Origin: Pseudomonas chlororaphis
GTDB lineage: Bacteria > Pseudomonadota > Gammaproteobacteria > Pseudomonadales > Pseudomonadaceae
Length of the DNA: 64,000 bases
Reading direction: 5' to 3'
Assembly (NCBI RefSeq): GCF_003731765.1
Contig: NZ_MOAL01000001.1
Location: 186,001 to 250,000 of the forward strand
Of this stretch, positions 17,236-26,340 are shown piece after piece. The position numbers and the translations under genes are program-made. The notes beneath the pieces are model-generated. The model was given only the letters and a program-made list of their open reading frames with translations. It had not been told where the DNA came from and did not search any database. Numbering within the stretch: position 1 is the stretch's first letter; every line of letters starts with the position of its first letter.

Positions 17236-18156
17236 ATGCTGATCGACGAAGAGTTGACCCTGAAAAAGCTCGAAGTATTCCTGGCGTTCATGCGTACCGG
17301 CAACCTGGCCCGTGCCGCGGCGGAATTACAGACCAGCAATGTCAGCGTGCATAGGGCCATCCATTCCCTGGAAAGTGCCCTGCGCTGCCCACTTTTCAAA
17401 CACGAAGGTCGCAACCTGACGCCGCTGGAAAGCGCCTTTGTCCTGGAAGAGCGGGCGCAGAAGCTGATTGCCGACGTGGTCGAAAGCGTGCGCCTGACCC
17501 GCGAAGCTGCCGGGTTTTCAGCCGAGCGTTTCAAGCTCGGCTCCCTGTATTCACTGACGGTGAAAACCGTCCCACAGCTGATCATGGGCCTCAAGCTGCG
17601 GCGCAGCGAGCTGAATATCGACCTGATCCTGGGCTCCAATATCGACCTGTTGTACAAGCTGAAGAACATGGAGGTGGACGCCATTCTGGTGTCCCTGGAT
17701 GACAGTTTCAGCGACCCGGACTGCGAACAGATCCCGCTGTTTTCCGATGACATCTTCCTCGCCACACCGGCCGACTCGCCCTTCGCCCAACAGGCGGAAG
17801 TGGACTTGAGCGATGTGCGCGACGCCACCTTCATAACGCTGACCCAGGGGTTTGCCACCCACCAGGACGGGATCCGCGTATTCAAGCAGGCGGGCTTCGA
17901 GCCCAAGGTGGCGATGCAGGTCAACGACATCTTCACCCTGCTGAGCATGGTCAGCTCCGGGGTCGGTTATGCCTTGCTGCCGGGGAGGATTGCCGCGGTC
18001 TACGAGAACCGGGTGAAGTTGATTCCACTGCAGGCCCGCTATCGCCTGCAGCAGCAGATTGGCGTGGTGTTTCTCAAGGCCAAGGAACGGGACCCCAACC
18101 TGTTGGCGCTCCTGGCGGAATGCCGGATGTACGCCAACCGACAAGGCGCCTCCTGA
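17236..18156 (+). CDS. mdcR: LysR-type regulator of the malonate operon
   Basis: 306-aa transcriptional regulator. The N-terminal winged helix-turn-helix is seen in KLEVFLAFMRTGNLARAAAE and LQTSNVSVHRAIHSLESALR, followed by a LysR substrate domain. It faces the mdc operon and ends 66 bp from madM, the usual neighbourhood of mdcR in Pseudomonas, so malonate-dependent activation of mdcA is inferred. I take the ATG at 17236; a GTG at 17227 in the same frame is an alternative and neither has a strong RBS. A T-N11-A dyad at 25603-25617 is the likely target. Confidence 0.88.
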   Translation: MLIDEELTLKKLEVFLAFMRTGNLARAAAELQTSNVSVHRAIHSLESALRCPLFKHEGRNLTPLESAFVLEERAQKLIADVVESVRLTREAAGFSAERFKLGSLYSLTVKTVPQLIMGLKLRRSELNIDLILGSNIDLLYKLKNMEVDAILVSLDDSFSDPDCEQIPLFSDDIFLATPADSPFAQQAEVDLSDVRDATFITLTQGFATHQDGIRVFKQAGFEPKVAMQVNDIFTLLSMVSSGVGYALLPGRIAAVYENRVKLIPLQARYRLQQQIGVVFLKAKERDPNLLALLAECRMYANRQGAS

Positions 18157-18186
18157 CGCCTTGCCGGTTTATCTCGCGAGAGCCAT

Positions 18187-18210
18187 TCGCCGGCAAGCCG
18201 GCTCTTCCAG
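18187..18210. repeat. Single REP
   Basis: CGCCGGCAAGCCGGCTCTTCC, one arm of the family, between the converging mdcR and madM genes. Confidence 0.7.
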
Positions 18211-18221
18211 AGAGCGGTAGG

Positions 18222-18986
18222 TCAGCCCACCAGGCCGCGTACGATGAAGAACAGCAGCGATGGGCCCAGCAGGCAGCCCAGGCCGGTGTGGAAGGTGGCG
18301 GTCAGGGCGCCGTAGGGCACCAAGCGCCGGTCGGTTGCCGCCAAGCCTGCGGTGACACCGCTGACTGTGCCGGCCAGGCCGCCGAAGACCATGGCCGAAC
18401 GCGGGTTGTCCAGGCCCATCCAGCGCGCCGCCATCGGCGTGCCGACCATTACCAGGATCGCCTTGATCAAGCCGGTGGCAATCGACAGCGCCATAACATC
18501 GGAGGTCGCACCAATCGCCGCGCCCGTCACCGGGCCAACGATGTAGGTCACCGCACCGGCACCAATGGTGGTCATGCTCACCGCATCGCGGTAACCGAAG
18601 ACCCAGGCCATGCTCGCGCCGACAATAAATGGCAGCACCGTACCCAGCAGCAGCGCGATGGCACCGATCATCCCGGCCTTGCGCGCTTCGGTGGCTTGCA
18701 CCTCGAAGGCAGTGGCGACAATTGCGAAGTCTCGCAACATGGCGCCGCCCATCAGGCCGATCCCGGAAAACAGCGCCAGGTCAGCAAGCCCCTTCTGCCC
18801 GCCAGTCACGGTGCCACCCACCCAGGCCAGCACCAGACCGATGACGATGGCAATCGCCGAACCGTGCACCCGGCCAAAGGTCAGACGCTTGGACAGCACC
18901 ACCGAGATCCACATGATCACGCCGACAAACGCGAAGGCGGTGACCAGACCGTTGTGTTCCAGGCCCTTCTCAATGAGATCCCACAT
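18222..18986 (-). CDS. madM: Malonate transporter subunit MadM
   Basis: 254-aa hydrophobic inner-membrane protein with about eight helices, which together with MadL forms the two-component malonate carrier known from Malonomonas and Pseudomonas. The N-terminus MWDLIEKGLEHNGLVTAFAF and stretches such as GRVHGSAIAIVIGLVLAWVG and GIGLMGGAMLRDFAIVATAF match the family. The start at 18986 is one base after the madL stop (18988-18990), showing tight coupling; longer in-frame starts would overlap madL. It is the last gene of the operon. Confidence 0.92.
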   Translation of the reverse strand: MWDLIEKGLEHNGLVTAFAFVGVIMWISVVLSKRLTFGRVHGSAIAIVIGLVLAWVGGTVTGGQKGLADLALFSGIGLMGGAMLRDFAIVATAFEVQATEARKAGMIGAIALLLGTVLPFIVGASMAWVFGYRDAVSMTTIGAGAVTYIVGPVTGAAIGATSDVMALSIATGLIKAILVMVGTPMAARWMGLDNPRSAMVFGGLAGTVSGVTAGLAATDRRLVPYGALTATFHTGLGCLLGPSLLFFIVRGLVG

Positions 18987-18987
18987 A

Positions 18988-19404
18988 TCAGCGCCCCCCT
19001 GCCGCAGCTGCACCCGGCGCTATCTCGGCGGGTTCATCGGGCAACGGTTCACCCTTGTTGGTTCGGCTGATCAAGGCAATGGTGCCACCGCAGATCACCA
19101 CCGATCCCACTGCTGCCAACACGGCTACCGGACCGCCGTGCAGCGCAGTCACGACGTTTTGCTGAGCGGCCATGGCCACCACCACCGGGATGTACATGGC
19201 ACCCCAGAAGCCGACACCCAGCTCACATTCCTTGCTCATGCCGCCTCGCTTGTGCATCCACAAACGCGCGAAAATCAGCAGGATCATGGCAATGCCCACT
19301 CCGCCCACATTGGACTTCACGCCCAGTAAAACGCCCAGCATGTCTCCCATGATCACCCCTGCCAGGGTACAGATCGCCAGCAGCGCCACACCGTAAATAA
19401 TCAT
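18988..19404 (-). CDS. madL: Malonate transporter subunit MadL
   Basis: 138-aa inner-membrane protein with about four helices, partner of MadM in malonate uptake. Begins MIIYGVALLAICTLAGVIMG. The ATG at 19404 has GAGG nine bases upstream, whereas the ATG at 19413 would sit directly on that RBS; I therefore use 19404. It follows mdcH after a gap of 67 bp, the largest in the operon, and is immediately followed by madM. Confidence 0.92.
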   Translation of the reverse strand: MIIYGVALLAICTLAGVIMGDMLGVLLGVKSNVGGVGIAMILLIFARLWMHKRGGMSKECELGVGFWGAMYIPVVVAMAAQQNVVTALHGGPVAVLAAVGSVVICGGTIALISRTNKGEPLPDEPAEIAPGAAAAGGR

Positions 19405-19471
19405 TGTTGTCATCCTCAAAGTGCATCGTCGAAGTTGTTGTTTTTGTGCTTCGTCAGCTTGAGTCATTGCT

Positions 19472-20407
19472 CTATCGGTCGCGGGTTCCCTCCTCACGCA
19501 GCAGCGCTTGCAAGGTGTCCAGGCGAGCTCCGTCGACTGCCATCACGGTGCCTTGCTCGAACACCCGGCGCGCCAGCCCGGTCAACACTGCCCCGGGCGG
19601 CAGTTCAATGTGCAACCGCACACCGCGCTCATAGGCGCTTTGCACGGTGCCGCGCCAATCCACGACGCGGCACATGTTGAAGGCCAGGTCGTCCCGCAGT
19701 TGCTCCGCCGTGCGCAGCGGCCGCGCGCGGCTGCCGCTCAGGTAACCCAGCCGGGGAACCTGCAAGGCGACGTCGGCAAACGCTGCCGCCAGAGCCTGGG
19801 CCGGTTGTTCCAGCAGCGGGCAATGGGACGGCACGCTGACGGCCAAGCGCTTGGCCACACCCACGCCACACCCCCGGGCCAACTCGGCCACCGCAGCCAT
19901 GGCGGCATCGCTGCCGGCAATCACCACCTGGTTGTCGGCGTTGATATTGGCCAGGTAAACCGGGCGTTGCGGGCCATGGACTTGGGCCAGCAAGCCTTCC
20001 ACCGTGGCCAGTTCCAGGCCGATCAGAGCCGTCATGCCGTAACCCTGTGGATAAGCCTGCTGCATCAACTCGCCACGCAGGCTGACCAGGCGCAGCGCAT
20101 CACTGAAGCTCAAGACCCCGGCCACCACCGCCGCCGGGTAGGCGCCGATGGACAAGCCCGCCACGTAATCTGCCGTCACGTCCGCCTGCAACAAGGTGCG
20201 GGCACTGGCCACCCCGGCGATCAACAGGCACAACTGCACGGCCCGAGTGGTCGCCAGGGCCTGGGCGGAATCCAGGGCCAGGGCCTCTTCCCCCAGCACC
20301 TCGCTGGCCTGTTGCAGGCAAGCCTGGACCAGCGGGTTGTGCGGCAGGCGATGAAGCATCCCCGGCTGCTGCGCACCCTGGCCCGGAAACACCAGCACGC
20401 TGCTCAC
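19472..20407 (-). CDS. mdcH: Malonate decarboxylase epsilon subunit, malonyl-ACP transferase
   Basis: 311-aa malonyl-CoA:ACP transacylase fold protein that loads malonyl on the carrier subunit to start the cycle. The opening VLVFPGQGAQQPGMLHRLP is the FabD-type N-terminus; GLSIGAYPAAVVAGVL contains the nucleophilic Ser in GxSxG, and VPSHCPLLEQPA the catalytic His. The start is GTG at 20407, overlapping the mdcG stop by four bases (GTGA), typical of translational coupling. Confidence 0.93.
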   Translation of the reverse strand: MSSVLVFPGQGAQQPGMLHRLPHNPLVQACLQQASEVLGEEALALDSAQALATTRAVQLCLLIAGVASARTLLQADVTADYVAGLSIGAYPAAVVAGVLSFSDALRLVSLRGELMQQAYPQGYGMTALIGLELATVEGLLAQVHGPQRPVYLANINADNQVVIAGSDAAMAAVAELARGCGVGVAKRLAVSVPSHCPLLEQPAQALAAAFADVALQVPRLGYLSGSRARPLRTAEQLRDDLAFNMCRVVDWRGTVQSAYERGVRLHIELPPGAVLTGLARRVFEQGTVMAVDGARLDTLQALLREEGTRDR

Positions 20408-21021
20408 GCCACGTGCTCCAGGACGTGCCACGGGTCATTCACCAAGTACGCACCGCTGGCGCTTTTGAGCAGCACCCGCCCGTTGCCGGACGCCCATTCG
20501 CGCAGGGCCACCGCCCCGGCGGGGGTTTGCAATTGCATGTCCACCGGGCAAGGCGCCGTGTCGAGAAGTGCCAGCAGTGGCTGCGCCTGCTCCCGGGACA
20601 AGGCCTGCGGCGTACGCAAAATCAGGTCCAGATCACTGCCCTGGTGCAACGCTGCGATGCCCGAGGCCAGTTCAAAGCCGGCGCTGCCACTGACGCCCCA
20701 GACCCAGCCACACGCGGCCAGGGCGTCCCGCAACTGCGACAAGGCGCGCAATGCCGGCCAGTCGTACTGGCCCTGGGACAGGCACAGCGCCTCTGGCCGC
20801 ACACCTCGGGTCACCGCCGCCGCAGCCATCCAGGTTCCGTAACGCTGTTCACGGGATGGACCACGCACACCAACGGCAATCTGCCCGGCCTCGGCCAACG
20901 CCCGACGCACCACCACCGGTTGCCCGGCGGCCAATACTTCGCGGGCCCAGGCCGGGGCCTCGGCTGGCAGCTGTTCCGGGGTCATCCCCCACAACAGGTC
21001 ATGGGGCAGCCAGGTCGTCAT
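20404..21021 (-). CDS. mdcG: Phosphoribosyl-dephospho-CoA transferase
   Basis: 205-aa enzyme that attaches the 2'-(5''-phosphoribosyl)-3'-dephospho-CoA prosthetic group to the carrier protein MdcC. The nucleotidyltransferase-like signature GSDLDLILRTPQ (two Asp of the metal site) lies near residue 135. I use the ATG at 21021 (MTTWLPHDLLWG), the usual family start; a GTG at 21030 that overlaps the mdcE stop as GTGA is also possible and would add three residues. It overlaps mdcH by four bases. Confidence 0.91.
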   Translation of the reverse strand: MTTWLPHDLLWGMTPEQLPAEAPAWAREVLAAGQPVVVRRALAEAGQIAVGVRGPSREQRYGTWMAAAAVTRGVRPEALCLSQGQYDWPALRALSQLRDALAACGWVWGVSGSAGFELASGIAALHQGSDLDLILRTPQALSREQAQPLLALLDTAPCPVDMQLQTPAGAVALREWASGNGRVLLKSASGAYLVNDPWHVLEHVA

Positions 21022-21026
21022 AGCGT

Positions 21027-21830
21027 TCACCACTGCTCGCGCAACAGCTGGCGCACCCGGCTGGAAGCCTGGCGGTTGCTGGCGCCCAGGCGGCTGCTCA
21101 AGTCCGCACTGCGGGCCTGGACGTCCGCCACCGCGTACGCCAGGCACTGGTTGACCCGAGTCAGATCATCCGCCGTGGGCTGCTCGATCTGGCTGACCGA
21201 CAGGGTTTCCCAGAGCAGGCCCAGGCTGGCGTAACTGTCGATGTCATAGGCCATGGGCGGCACGCTGGCGGCCAGGGCTTCCAGTTCTTCGACACTGCGC
21301 AAGGTCACTCGCGCCGCCGATACCTTGCCCATGGCATGCACCATCACCCCCGGGTCGCGCAGGGCGATCAGGCGGTTGGCCTGGTAGCCGTGGGCCAGAA
21401 AGGCGCCGGACATGGCCTTGCCCACCAGCAAGCCGATGACCGGGTGCCCCGCCAGGCGAGCCCGGGCATAGCTGTCCGCCGCTGCCGCCAGCGCCTGGTG
21501 AATACCCAGGGCTTCCTCGCGCCGGCCATAGGCCTGGCTCGGTACATCGACGATGGCGATCAAGGCCCGTTTATGGGGGCGTTCACGGTCGGCCTCGATC
21601 GCCTCATCCACCGCCTTGGCCAGGCCCCAACCTTCAAGCAAGCCCACTTCACCGTTGCGAGCACGGACAAAGCGGTTATCCGGGTCGGCCACCACGGCGA
21701 TAAAGCGCGCCGGCTGCCCGTCCAGCAGGCCATCGGCGACATTCAACGAAGCGGGCAAGCCGGACACCGGCGTCGCGCCTGCGCTCAACGCTTGAAACCA
21801 GTTCTGCCCTCGCAGGGAATAGGCACTCAT
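21027..21830 (-). CDS. mdcE: Malonate decarboxylase gamma subunit
   Basis: 267-aa carboxyltransferase-fold protein that with MdcD decarboxylates malonyl-S-ACP to acetyl-S-ACP. Seen are the N-terminal LRGQNWFQALSAG, IAIVDVPSQAYGRREEALGIHQA and GHPVIGLLVGKAMSGAFLAH, the oxyanion-type Gly-rich stretch, and PGVMVHAMGKVSAARVT. It overlaps mdcD by four bases (ATGA) and runs into mdcG with a gap of five bases or a short overlap. Confidence 0.93.
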   Translation of the reverse strand: MSAYSLRGQNWFQALSAGATPVSGLPASLNVADGLLDGQPARFIAVVADPDNRFVRARNGEVGLLEGWGLAKAVDEAIEADRERPHKRALIAIVDVPSQAYGRREEALGIHQALAAAADSYARARLAGHPVIGLLVGKAMSGAFLAHGYQANRLIALRDPGVMVHAMGKVSAARVTLRSVEELEALAASVPPMAYDIDSYASLGLLWETLSVSQIEQPTADDLTRVNQCLAYAVADVQARSADLSSRLGASNRQASSRVRQLLREQW

Positions 21831-22678
21831 GAGCGGTCTCCTTGATACAGGTCACGCACCGTCGCCGGGTCGATTTGCGGCGTGGTGTCCAGGCGGGCCA
21901 GGCGCTGCAGGAAGAGTTCGGCCTGACGGCTGCGTTGTGCGCTGGGCAAGCCCAGGGCCAGCAACTCGCTGACCTGCGCTTGGATCTGCGCCACATCGTC
22001 GGCCACATAACGGTCCACCAGGCCGCTGGCAAAGCGCTGTTCGCCGCCCGTAAGGCTCCAGATAAACGGCCGATCCCGGGAGTCGTACTCTTCAAGGCCG
22101 GCCTCCTGTTCGATCACCTGCGGGCCGTTGAGGCCCAGCCGGGCTTCCTGGGTCACCAGCAGATAACTGCACAGGCCGGCGGCAATCGACATGCCGCCAA
22201 AACAGCCAACGCTGCCGGCCACCACGCCGATCACCGGCTGGTACTGGCGCAGGTCGACAATCGCCGCATGGATATCGGCAATCGCCGCCAGGCCCAGGTT
22301 GGCTTCCTGCAGGCGCACGCCACCGGTTTCCAGCAGCAGCACGGCGCGGGTAGCAATGCCCTTGCGGTTGTCCTCGGCGGCCAGCTCCAGGGCACCGGCG
22401 ATCTTCGCCCCGCCCACTTCACCCAGGCTGCCGCCCTGGAACGCGCCTTCGATGGCAGCAATCACCACCGGCAATCCGCCGATGCTGCCCTTGGCGATCA
22501 CCACCCCGTCGTCGGCCTGGGGCACCACGCCCTGGCGCTCCAGCCACGGCGACATGACCCGCTGGAAAGGGTCGAGCAATTCACGAAAGCTACCGGCGTC
22601 CAGCAAGGCCTTGGCCCGCTGCCGGGCGCCGAGTTCGACAAAACTGTGCTTGTGCAACAAACGGGCGCTGTCAGTCAT
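21827..22678 (-). CDS. mdcD: Malonate decarboxylase beta subunit
   Basis: 283-aa carboxyltransferase-fold protein, partner of MdcE in decarboxylating malonyl-S-ACP. The N-terminus MTDSARLLHKHSFVELGARQ and the motifs AIEGAFQGGSLGEVGGAKIA, LETGGVRLQEANLGLAA and GCFGGMSIAAGLCSYL are typical. The start at 22678 overlaps the end of mdcC by eight bases and matches the family; longer in-frame starts lie in mdcC. Confidence 0.93.
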   Translation of the reverse strand: MTDSARLLHKHSFVELGARQRAKALLDAGSFRELLDPFQRVMSPWLERQGVVPQADDGVVIAKGSIGGLPVVIAAIEGAFQGGSLGEVGGAKIAGALELAAEDNRKGIATRAVLLLETGGVRLQEANLGLAAIADIHAAIVDLRQYQPVIGVVAGSVGCFGGMSIAAGLCSYLLVTQEARLGLNGPQVIEQEAGLEEYDSRDRPFIWSLTGGEQRFASGLVDRYVADDVAQIQAQVSELLALGLPSAQRSRQAELFLQRLARLDTTPQIDPATVRDLYQGDRS

Positions 22679-22970
22679 GGCCGATCTCCTCGAAGCCTTG
22701 TTCCAGGCGCAGGCGGACCACGCCGGGGGTGGCGCCGAAATCGTGGATATCAATCAACAGCGCCGGTGGCGTCTGCCCATCGAACATGCGCTCGAACAGG
22801 TGCTGCCAACGGGAGGCACTGCCGTTGACCGAGGTTTGCACCTGGATCGTCAGCTTGCCGGGCTGGCCCGGCTCCAGCAGCACTTCCAGATCACCGGAAC
22901 CGACACAACCGACCAGGGCGCGACCGCGTCCTGGCTGACCGGCGGGGAATTCAAAAGATAGGGTTTCCAT
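22671..22970 (-). CDS. mdcC: Malonate decarboxylase acyl carrier protein
   Basis: 99-aa carrier subunit that carries acetyl/malonyl on a phosphoribosyl-dephospho-CoA arm instead of phosphopantetheine. The attachment serine is Ser25 in VGCVGSGDLEVLL, the same position known in other malonate decarboxylases. The ATG at 22970 shares its A with the TGA stop of mdcB; a GTG one codon upstream is possible but less likely. Confidence 0.93.
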   Translation of the reverse strand: METLSFEFPAGQPGRGRALVGCVGSGDLEVLLEPGQPGKLTIQVQTSVNGSASRWQHLFERMFDGQTPPALLIDIHDFGATPGVVRLRLEQGFEEIGHD

Positions 22971-23845
22971 CACATCGCTCCCTGGAGAGTGGCGTCGCCG
23001 TGCTCGATCCGGTCGAGCAGCAGGCAGGCCGCGAGCAAGTCCGCCGCCCCACCGGGCGAGGCCTTCAAGCTCAATAACTGTTGGTCCAGCTCATGCAGAC
23101 GGCGGCGCCCGGCGAGGCTGGCGCTGCCACCGGCTTCCAGCACCGCGCTGGCACCTTGTTGCATGGCCAGCAGGCCACCCTCGCCGGCGCGGTACAGCAC
23201 GCAGGTGTCGGCCAGCCGGGTCATGATCGCCAGCAGGGCGTCCAAGCGGGCGTTCTGCTCGCCGTGCCCCTGGCGGCGGCTTTGCTTGAGCTGGGGCAAG
23301 CCCCGCTGCAGCACCGCGGGAAAGCCCAATTGGGCCTCTTCCCGAGCACCACGAGCACCGTAGCGCAGGGCCACCTGGGCCCCGTGGCTCAGGGGTTGGG
23401 GGGCAAATCGATCGTTCAGCAGTGCCAGCCGCGCGGCCCGCAAGGCCACGCTGCCAGCCGCGGTGGATTGCGGATCCAGAGCGGCGGCGGCCACCAACAG
23501 GCCCAGGGCCCAGATCGCGCCGCGATGGGTATTCACCCCGGACGTGGTGTTGAGCATGGCTTGCTCGCCGTCGCGGCCAATACGGCCCACGGCTTCGCGC
23601 AATGGCAGGCCGACTTCGCCGAACGCAATGGCGGCTTCGGCCATTTCCTTGAACGCCGGCCACAGGGACAAGGCCGACGCATGCATCAAACCCAGGTGCA
23701 GGTCGCTGTGGGCGCCATTACCGCGACGGTCCACCAGAGCGGGCTTGGGCGACAGGTCCGCCTCGTCGATCAGCGCGTCCACCGCTAGGTCCGCCAGGCG
23801 CTCGGCCAGGCTCAGGGGTTGGGTGTGCAGGTTGAATGCGTGCAT
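22970..23845 (-). CDS. mdcB: Triphosphoribosyl-dephospho-CoA synthase
   Basis: 291-aa enzyme that makes the prosthetic group precursor from ATP and dephospho-CoA; CitG-like. Motifs: [22 protein letters not shown] near the N-terminus, [18 protein letters not shown], and [20 protein letters not shown] at the C-terminus. The start at 23845 overlaps the mdcA stop by one base (TAATG). Conserved order mdcA-B-C-D-E-G-H supports it. Confidence 0.93.
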   Translation of the reverse strand: MHAFNLHTQPLSLAERLADLAVDALIDEADLSPKPALVDRRGNGAHSDLHLGLMHASALSLWPAFKEMAEAAIAFGEVGLPLREAVGRIGRDGEQAMLNTTSGVNTHRGAIWALGLLVAAAALDPQSTAAGSVALRAARLALLNDRFAPQPLSHGAQVALRYGARGAREEAQLGFPAVLQRGLPQLKQSRRQGHGEQNARLDALLAIMTRLADTCVLYRAGEGGLLAMQQGASAVLEAGGSASLAGRRRLHELDQQLLSLKASPGGAADLLAACLLLDRIEHGDATLQGAM

Positions 23846-25521
23846 TACCAACTCCTGAATTTGGCGGGCGGGTTGTACAGGCCACCCGACCACTCCACCA
23901 GATCGGCGACGCTTTTCGCGGCCAGCAGCTCGCGGCTGGCGTCGGTACGACGGATGCCGAGGTCTTCGGGCAAGGCGATCAGCCCTTCACGGCGCATGCG
24001 CGCGGTGTCTTTGGGGTTGTGGCGCAAGCCGATGGCGGTCACCCCGGCCACGGCGGCGATCATCGCCTGGCGTTCTTCCAGGGAGCGGGCCTTGTACAGG
24101 TAGGCGATGCCTTCCTCGGTCAGCAGGTGGGTGACGTCGTCGCCGTAGATCATGATCGGCGCCAGGGGCATGCCGCTCTTGCGCGCGACTTCCACTGCGT
24201 CGAGGGTTTCGACAAAGGTCGGCTTGCCGCCTTCCTGGAAGGTTTCGACCATCTGCACCACCAGCTTTTTGCCCCGTTCGAGCATGGCCTGGGGCGCATC
24301 GCTCTGGTCGACGCGCATGTCCAGCCAGGCCGGGGTGCCGTGGCGCCGGCCACGGGGGTCGTGGCCCATGTTCGGCGCACCGCCGAAACCGGCCAGGCGC
24401 CCACGGGTCACGGTGGAGGAATGGCCATCGCCATCGACCTGCAAGGTGGCGCCGATAAACAGGTCCACCGCGTATTGCCCGGCCAGTTGGCAGAACATCC
24501 GGTTGGAACGCAGCGAACCGTCGCGGCCGGTAAAGAACACATCCGGGCGCGCAGCGATGTAGTTCTCCATGCCCAGCTCGGTGCCGAAGCAGTGCACGCT
24601 CTCCACCCAGCCGCTTTCGATGGCCGGGATCAGGGTCGGGTGCGGGTTGAGGGTCCAGTTGCGGCAGATCTTGCCCTTGAGCCCCAGGGACTCGCCGTAG
24701 GTCGGCAGGATCAGCTCGATGGCGGCGGTGTTGAAACCGATGCCATGGTTCAACGACTGGACATTGTGTTTCTCGTAGATGCCACGAATCGCCATCATCG
24801 CCATCAGCACGTGCACCGGCTTGATGTGGCGCGGGTCGCGGGTGAACAGCGGCTCGATGTAGAACGGTTTGTCGGCCACCACCACGAAATCCACCCAGGA
24901 CGCGGGGATGTCGACCCGGGGCAAATCCGTGACGTCATCCACCAACTGGTTGACCTGGACGATGACGATGCCGTCGCTGAAGGCCGCCGGCTCGATCAGC
25001 GCGGGGGTGTCTTCGGTGCTCGGGCCGGTGTAGATGTTGCCGGCACGGTCGGCCATGAATCCGGCGGACAGCACCACGTTGGGGATCAGGTCCACCACCA
25101 GCCGCGCATAGAGTTCGATGTAGGTGTGGATAGCACCGATTTCCAGCAGGCCGTCTTCCAGCAACTGGCTGATGCGCAGGCTCTGGGTGCCGGCAAAGGA
25201 GAAGTCGAGCTTGCGGGCAATGCCGCGCTCAAACAGGTCCAGGTGCTCGGAACGCCCGACGCTGGGCATGATCATGTGCAGATCGTGGAGCTTGGCCGGG
25301 TCAGCCTTGGCCAGGGAGCGGGAAAGAAAGTCCGCCTGCTTCTGGTTGTTGCCCTCCAGCACCACACGGTCGCCGGGCAGAATCAACGCTTCCAGCGCCG
25401 CGACGATTTTGTCGGTGGGCAGCACCACACCGTCGGCGAGGGCTCGCACCTGCTCGAGGCGTCGCTGCTTTTCGCTGCGCCGCCGCGTCCAGCGCGAGTC
25501 GGGGGATATTGTTGTTGTCAT
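23845..25521 (-). CDS. mdcA: Malonate decarboxylase alpha subunit, acetyl-S-ACP:malonate ACP transferase
   Basis: 558-aa CoA-transferase-like protein that exchanges acetyl for malonyl on MdcC, releasing acetate. Visible are [41 protein letters not shown], the long CoA-transferase core, [20 protein letters not shown] and the C-terminal [20 protein letters not shown]. The ATG at 25521 is chosen since GGAG lies five bases upstream; a GTG at 25527 would fall on that RBS. First gene of the operon, with a LysR-type dyad about 90 bp upstream. Confidence 0.94.
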   Translation of the reverse strand: MTTTISPDSRWTRRRSEKQRRLEQVRALADGVVLPTDKIVAALEALILPGDRVVLEGNNQKQADFLSRSLAKADPAKLHDLHMIMPSVGRSEHLDLFERGIARKLDFSFAGTQSLRISQLLEDGLLEIGAIHTYIELYARLVVDLIPNVVLSAGFMADRAGNIYTGPSTEDTPALIEPAAFSDGIVIVQVNQLVDDVTDLPRVDIPASWVDFVVVADKPFYIEPLFTRDPRHIKPVHVLMAMMAIRGIYEKHNVQSLNHGIGFNTAAIELILPTYGESLGLKGKICRNWTLNPHPTLIPAIESGWVESVHCFGTELGMENYIAARPDVFFTGRDGSLRSNRMFCQLAGQYAVDLFIGATLQVDGDGHSSTVTRGRLAGFGGAPNMGHDPRGRRHGTPAWLDMRVDQSDAPQAMLERGKKLVVQMVETFQEGGKPTFVETLDAVEVARKSGMPLAPIMIYGDDVTHLLTEEGIAYLYKARSLEERQAMIAAVAGVTAIGLRHNPKDTARMRREGLIALPEDLGIRRTDASRELLAAKSVADLVEWSGGLYNPPAKFRSW

Positions 25522-25602
25522 GCTCACTCCACGGGTTCGCTGTCGTGGAAGCCACCTTAGGAGGCAAAACCCGGAGCATCAATCAAGCCCAGTGGCGGAT
25601 TG

Positions 25603-25617
25603 TTACGCTCAGGGTAA
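25603..25617 (-). promoter_or_regulatory. Candidate MdcR (LysR-type) operator
   Basis: Read toward mdcA it is TTACCCTGAGCGTAA: inverted TTAC/GTAA around seven bases, containing a T-N11-A core, within the longer ATTAC-N7-GTAAC. It lies 82-96 bp upstream of the mdcA ATG, the usual site of LysR recognition sequences. The 233-bp gap to the NADAR gene shows no other feature I can name. Confidence 0.5.
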
Positions 25618-25754
25618 TGGTTGAAAAACGCTTTCCGTGCCAGCCGCCACCCGCTGCCAGCGCCACGGATGTTGGAGTACTCTGCGAACCCACGGCAGGC
25701 ACGTCCCTGGACGACCCGGCCAATGAAGGCCAGCCCTGAGATGACGAGAGTTTT

Positions 25755-26327
25755 ATGAAACAGCCCCCCTTCCCGCCTATCCGCTCGGTCGAGCAGTTGC
25801 TGCAACAGCTGCAGCAAGGCTTGAAAGCCGAGTACCTGATGTTCTGGGGTCACCAGGCACCCCGTGACGGTCGCGTCACCCAAAGCTGCTTCAGCCAGTG
25901 GTACGCCGCCGGTTTCACCCTCGACGGTATCGATTACCCCAGCGCCGAGCACTTCATGATGGCCGGCAAGGCCCTGCTGTTCGACGACCAGCCCACCCAT
26001 GCCCGCATCCTCAAGGCCGTCACCCCCGCCGACGTCAAACAGCTGGGGCGCGAGGTACGCGGGTTCGATGACGCACGCTGGAACGCGGCGCGTTTCGAGA
26101 TCGTGGTGCAGGGCAATCTGGCCAAGTTCAGCCAGCACCCGGCCCTGGCCGACTACCTGTTGGCCACGGGGGACAAGGTGCTGGTAGAGGCCAGCCCTGT
26201 GGATCGGGTGTGGGGCATTGGCCTGGCGGCCGATGATAAAAAAGCCACCCAGCCCGAGCGCTGGCGTGGCCTCAACCTGTTGGGCTTTGCATTGATGGAA
26301 GTGCGCGACCGGCTGCGTAACGCCTGA
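25755..26327 (+). CDS. NADAR family protein (YbiA-like)
   Basis: 190-aa protein of the NADAR family (NAD and ADP-ribose associated; N-glycosidase fold). Seen are LMFWGHQ, SCFSQWYAAGFTLDGIDYPSAEHFMMAGKA, RGFDDARWNAARFEIVVQGNLAKF and VEASPVDRVWGIGL, all characteristic. The E. coli relative YbiA affects a riboflavin intermediate and swarming; other members remove ADP-ribose from guanine in DNA. Which activity applies here is unknown. It is divergent from mdcA and convergent with chpC, 13 bp apart. Confidence 0.9.
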   Translation: MKQPPFPPIRSVEQLLQQLQQGLKAEYLMFWGHQAPRDGRVTQSCFSQWYAAGFTLDGIDYPSAEHFMMAGKALLFDDQPTHARILKAVTPADVKQLGREVRGFDDARWNAARFEIVVQGNLAKFSQHPALADYLLATGDKVLVEASPVDRVWGIGLAADDKKATQPERWRGLNLLGFALMEVRDRLRNA

Positions 26328-26340
26328 GGCGCCGGCGGGG

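Noticed and set aside
23836..25560. 574-codon plus-strand frame opposite mdcA
   Set aside because: Shadow of the mdcA coding pattern; composition rich in His/Gln/Val as expected from antisense.
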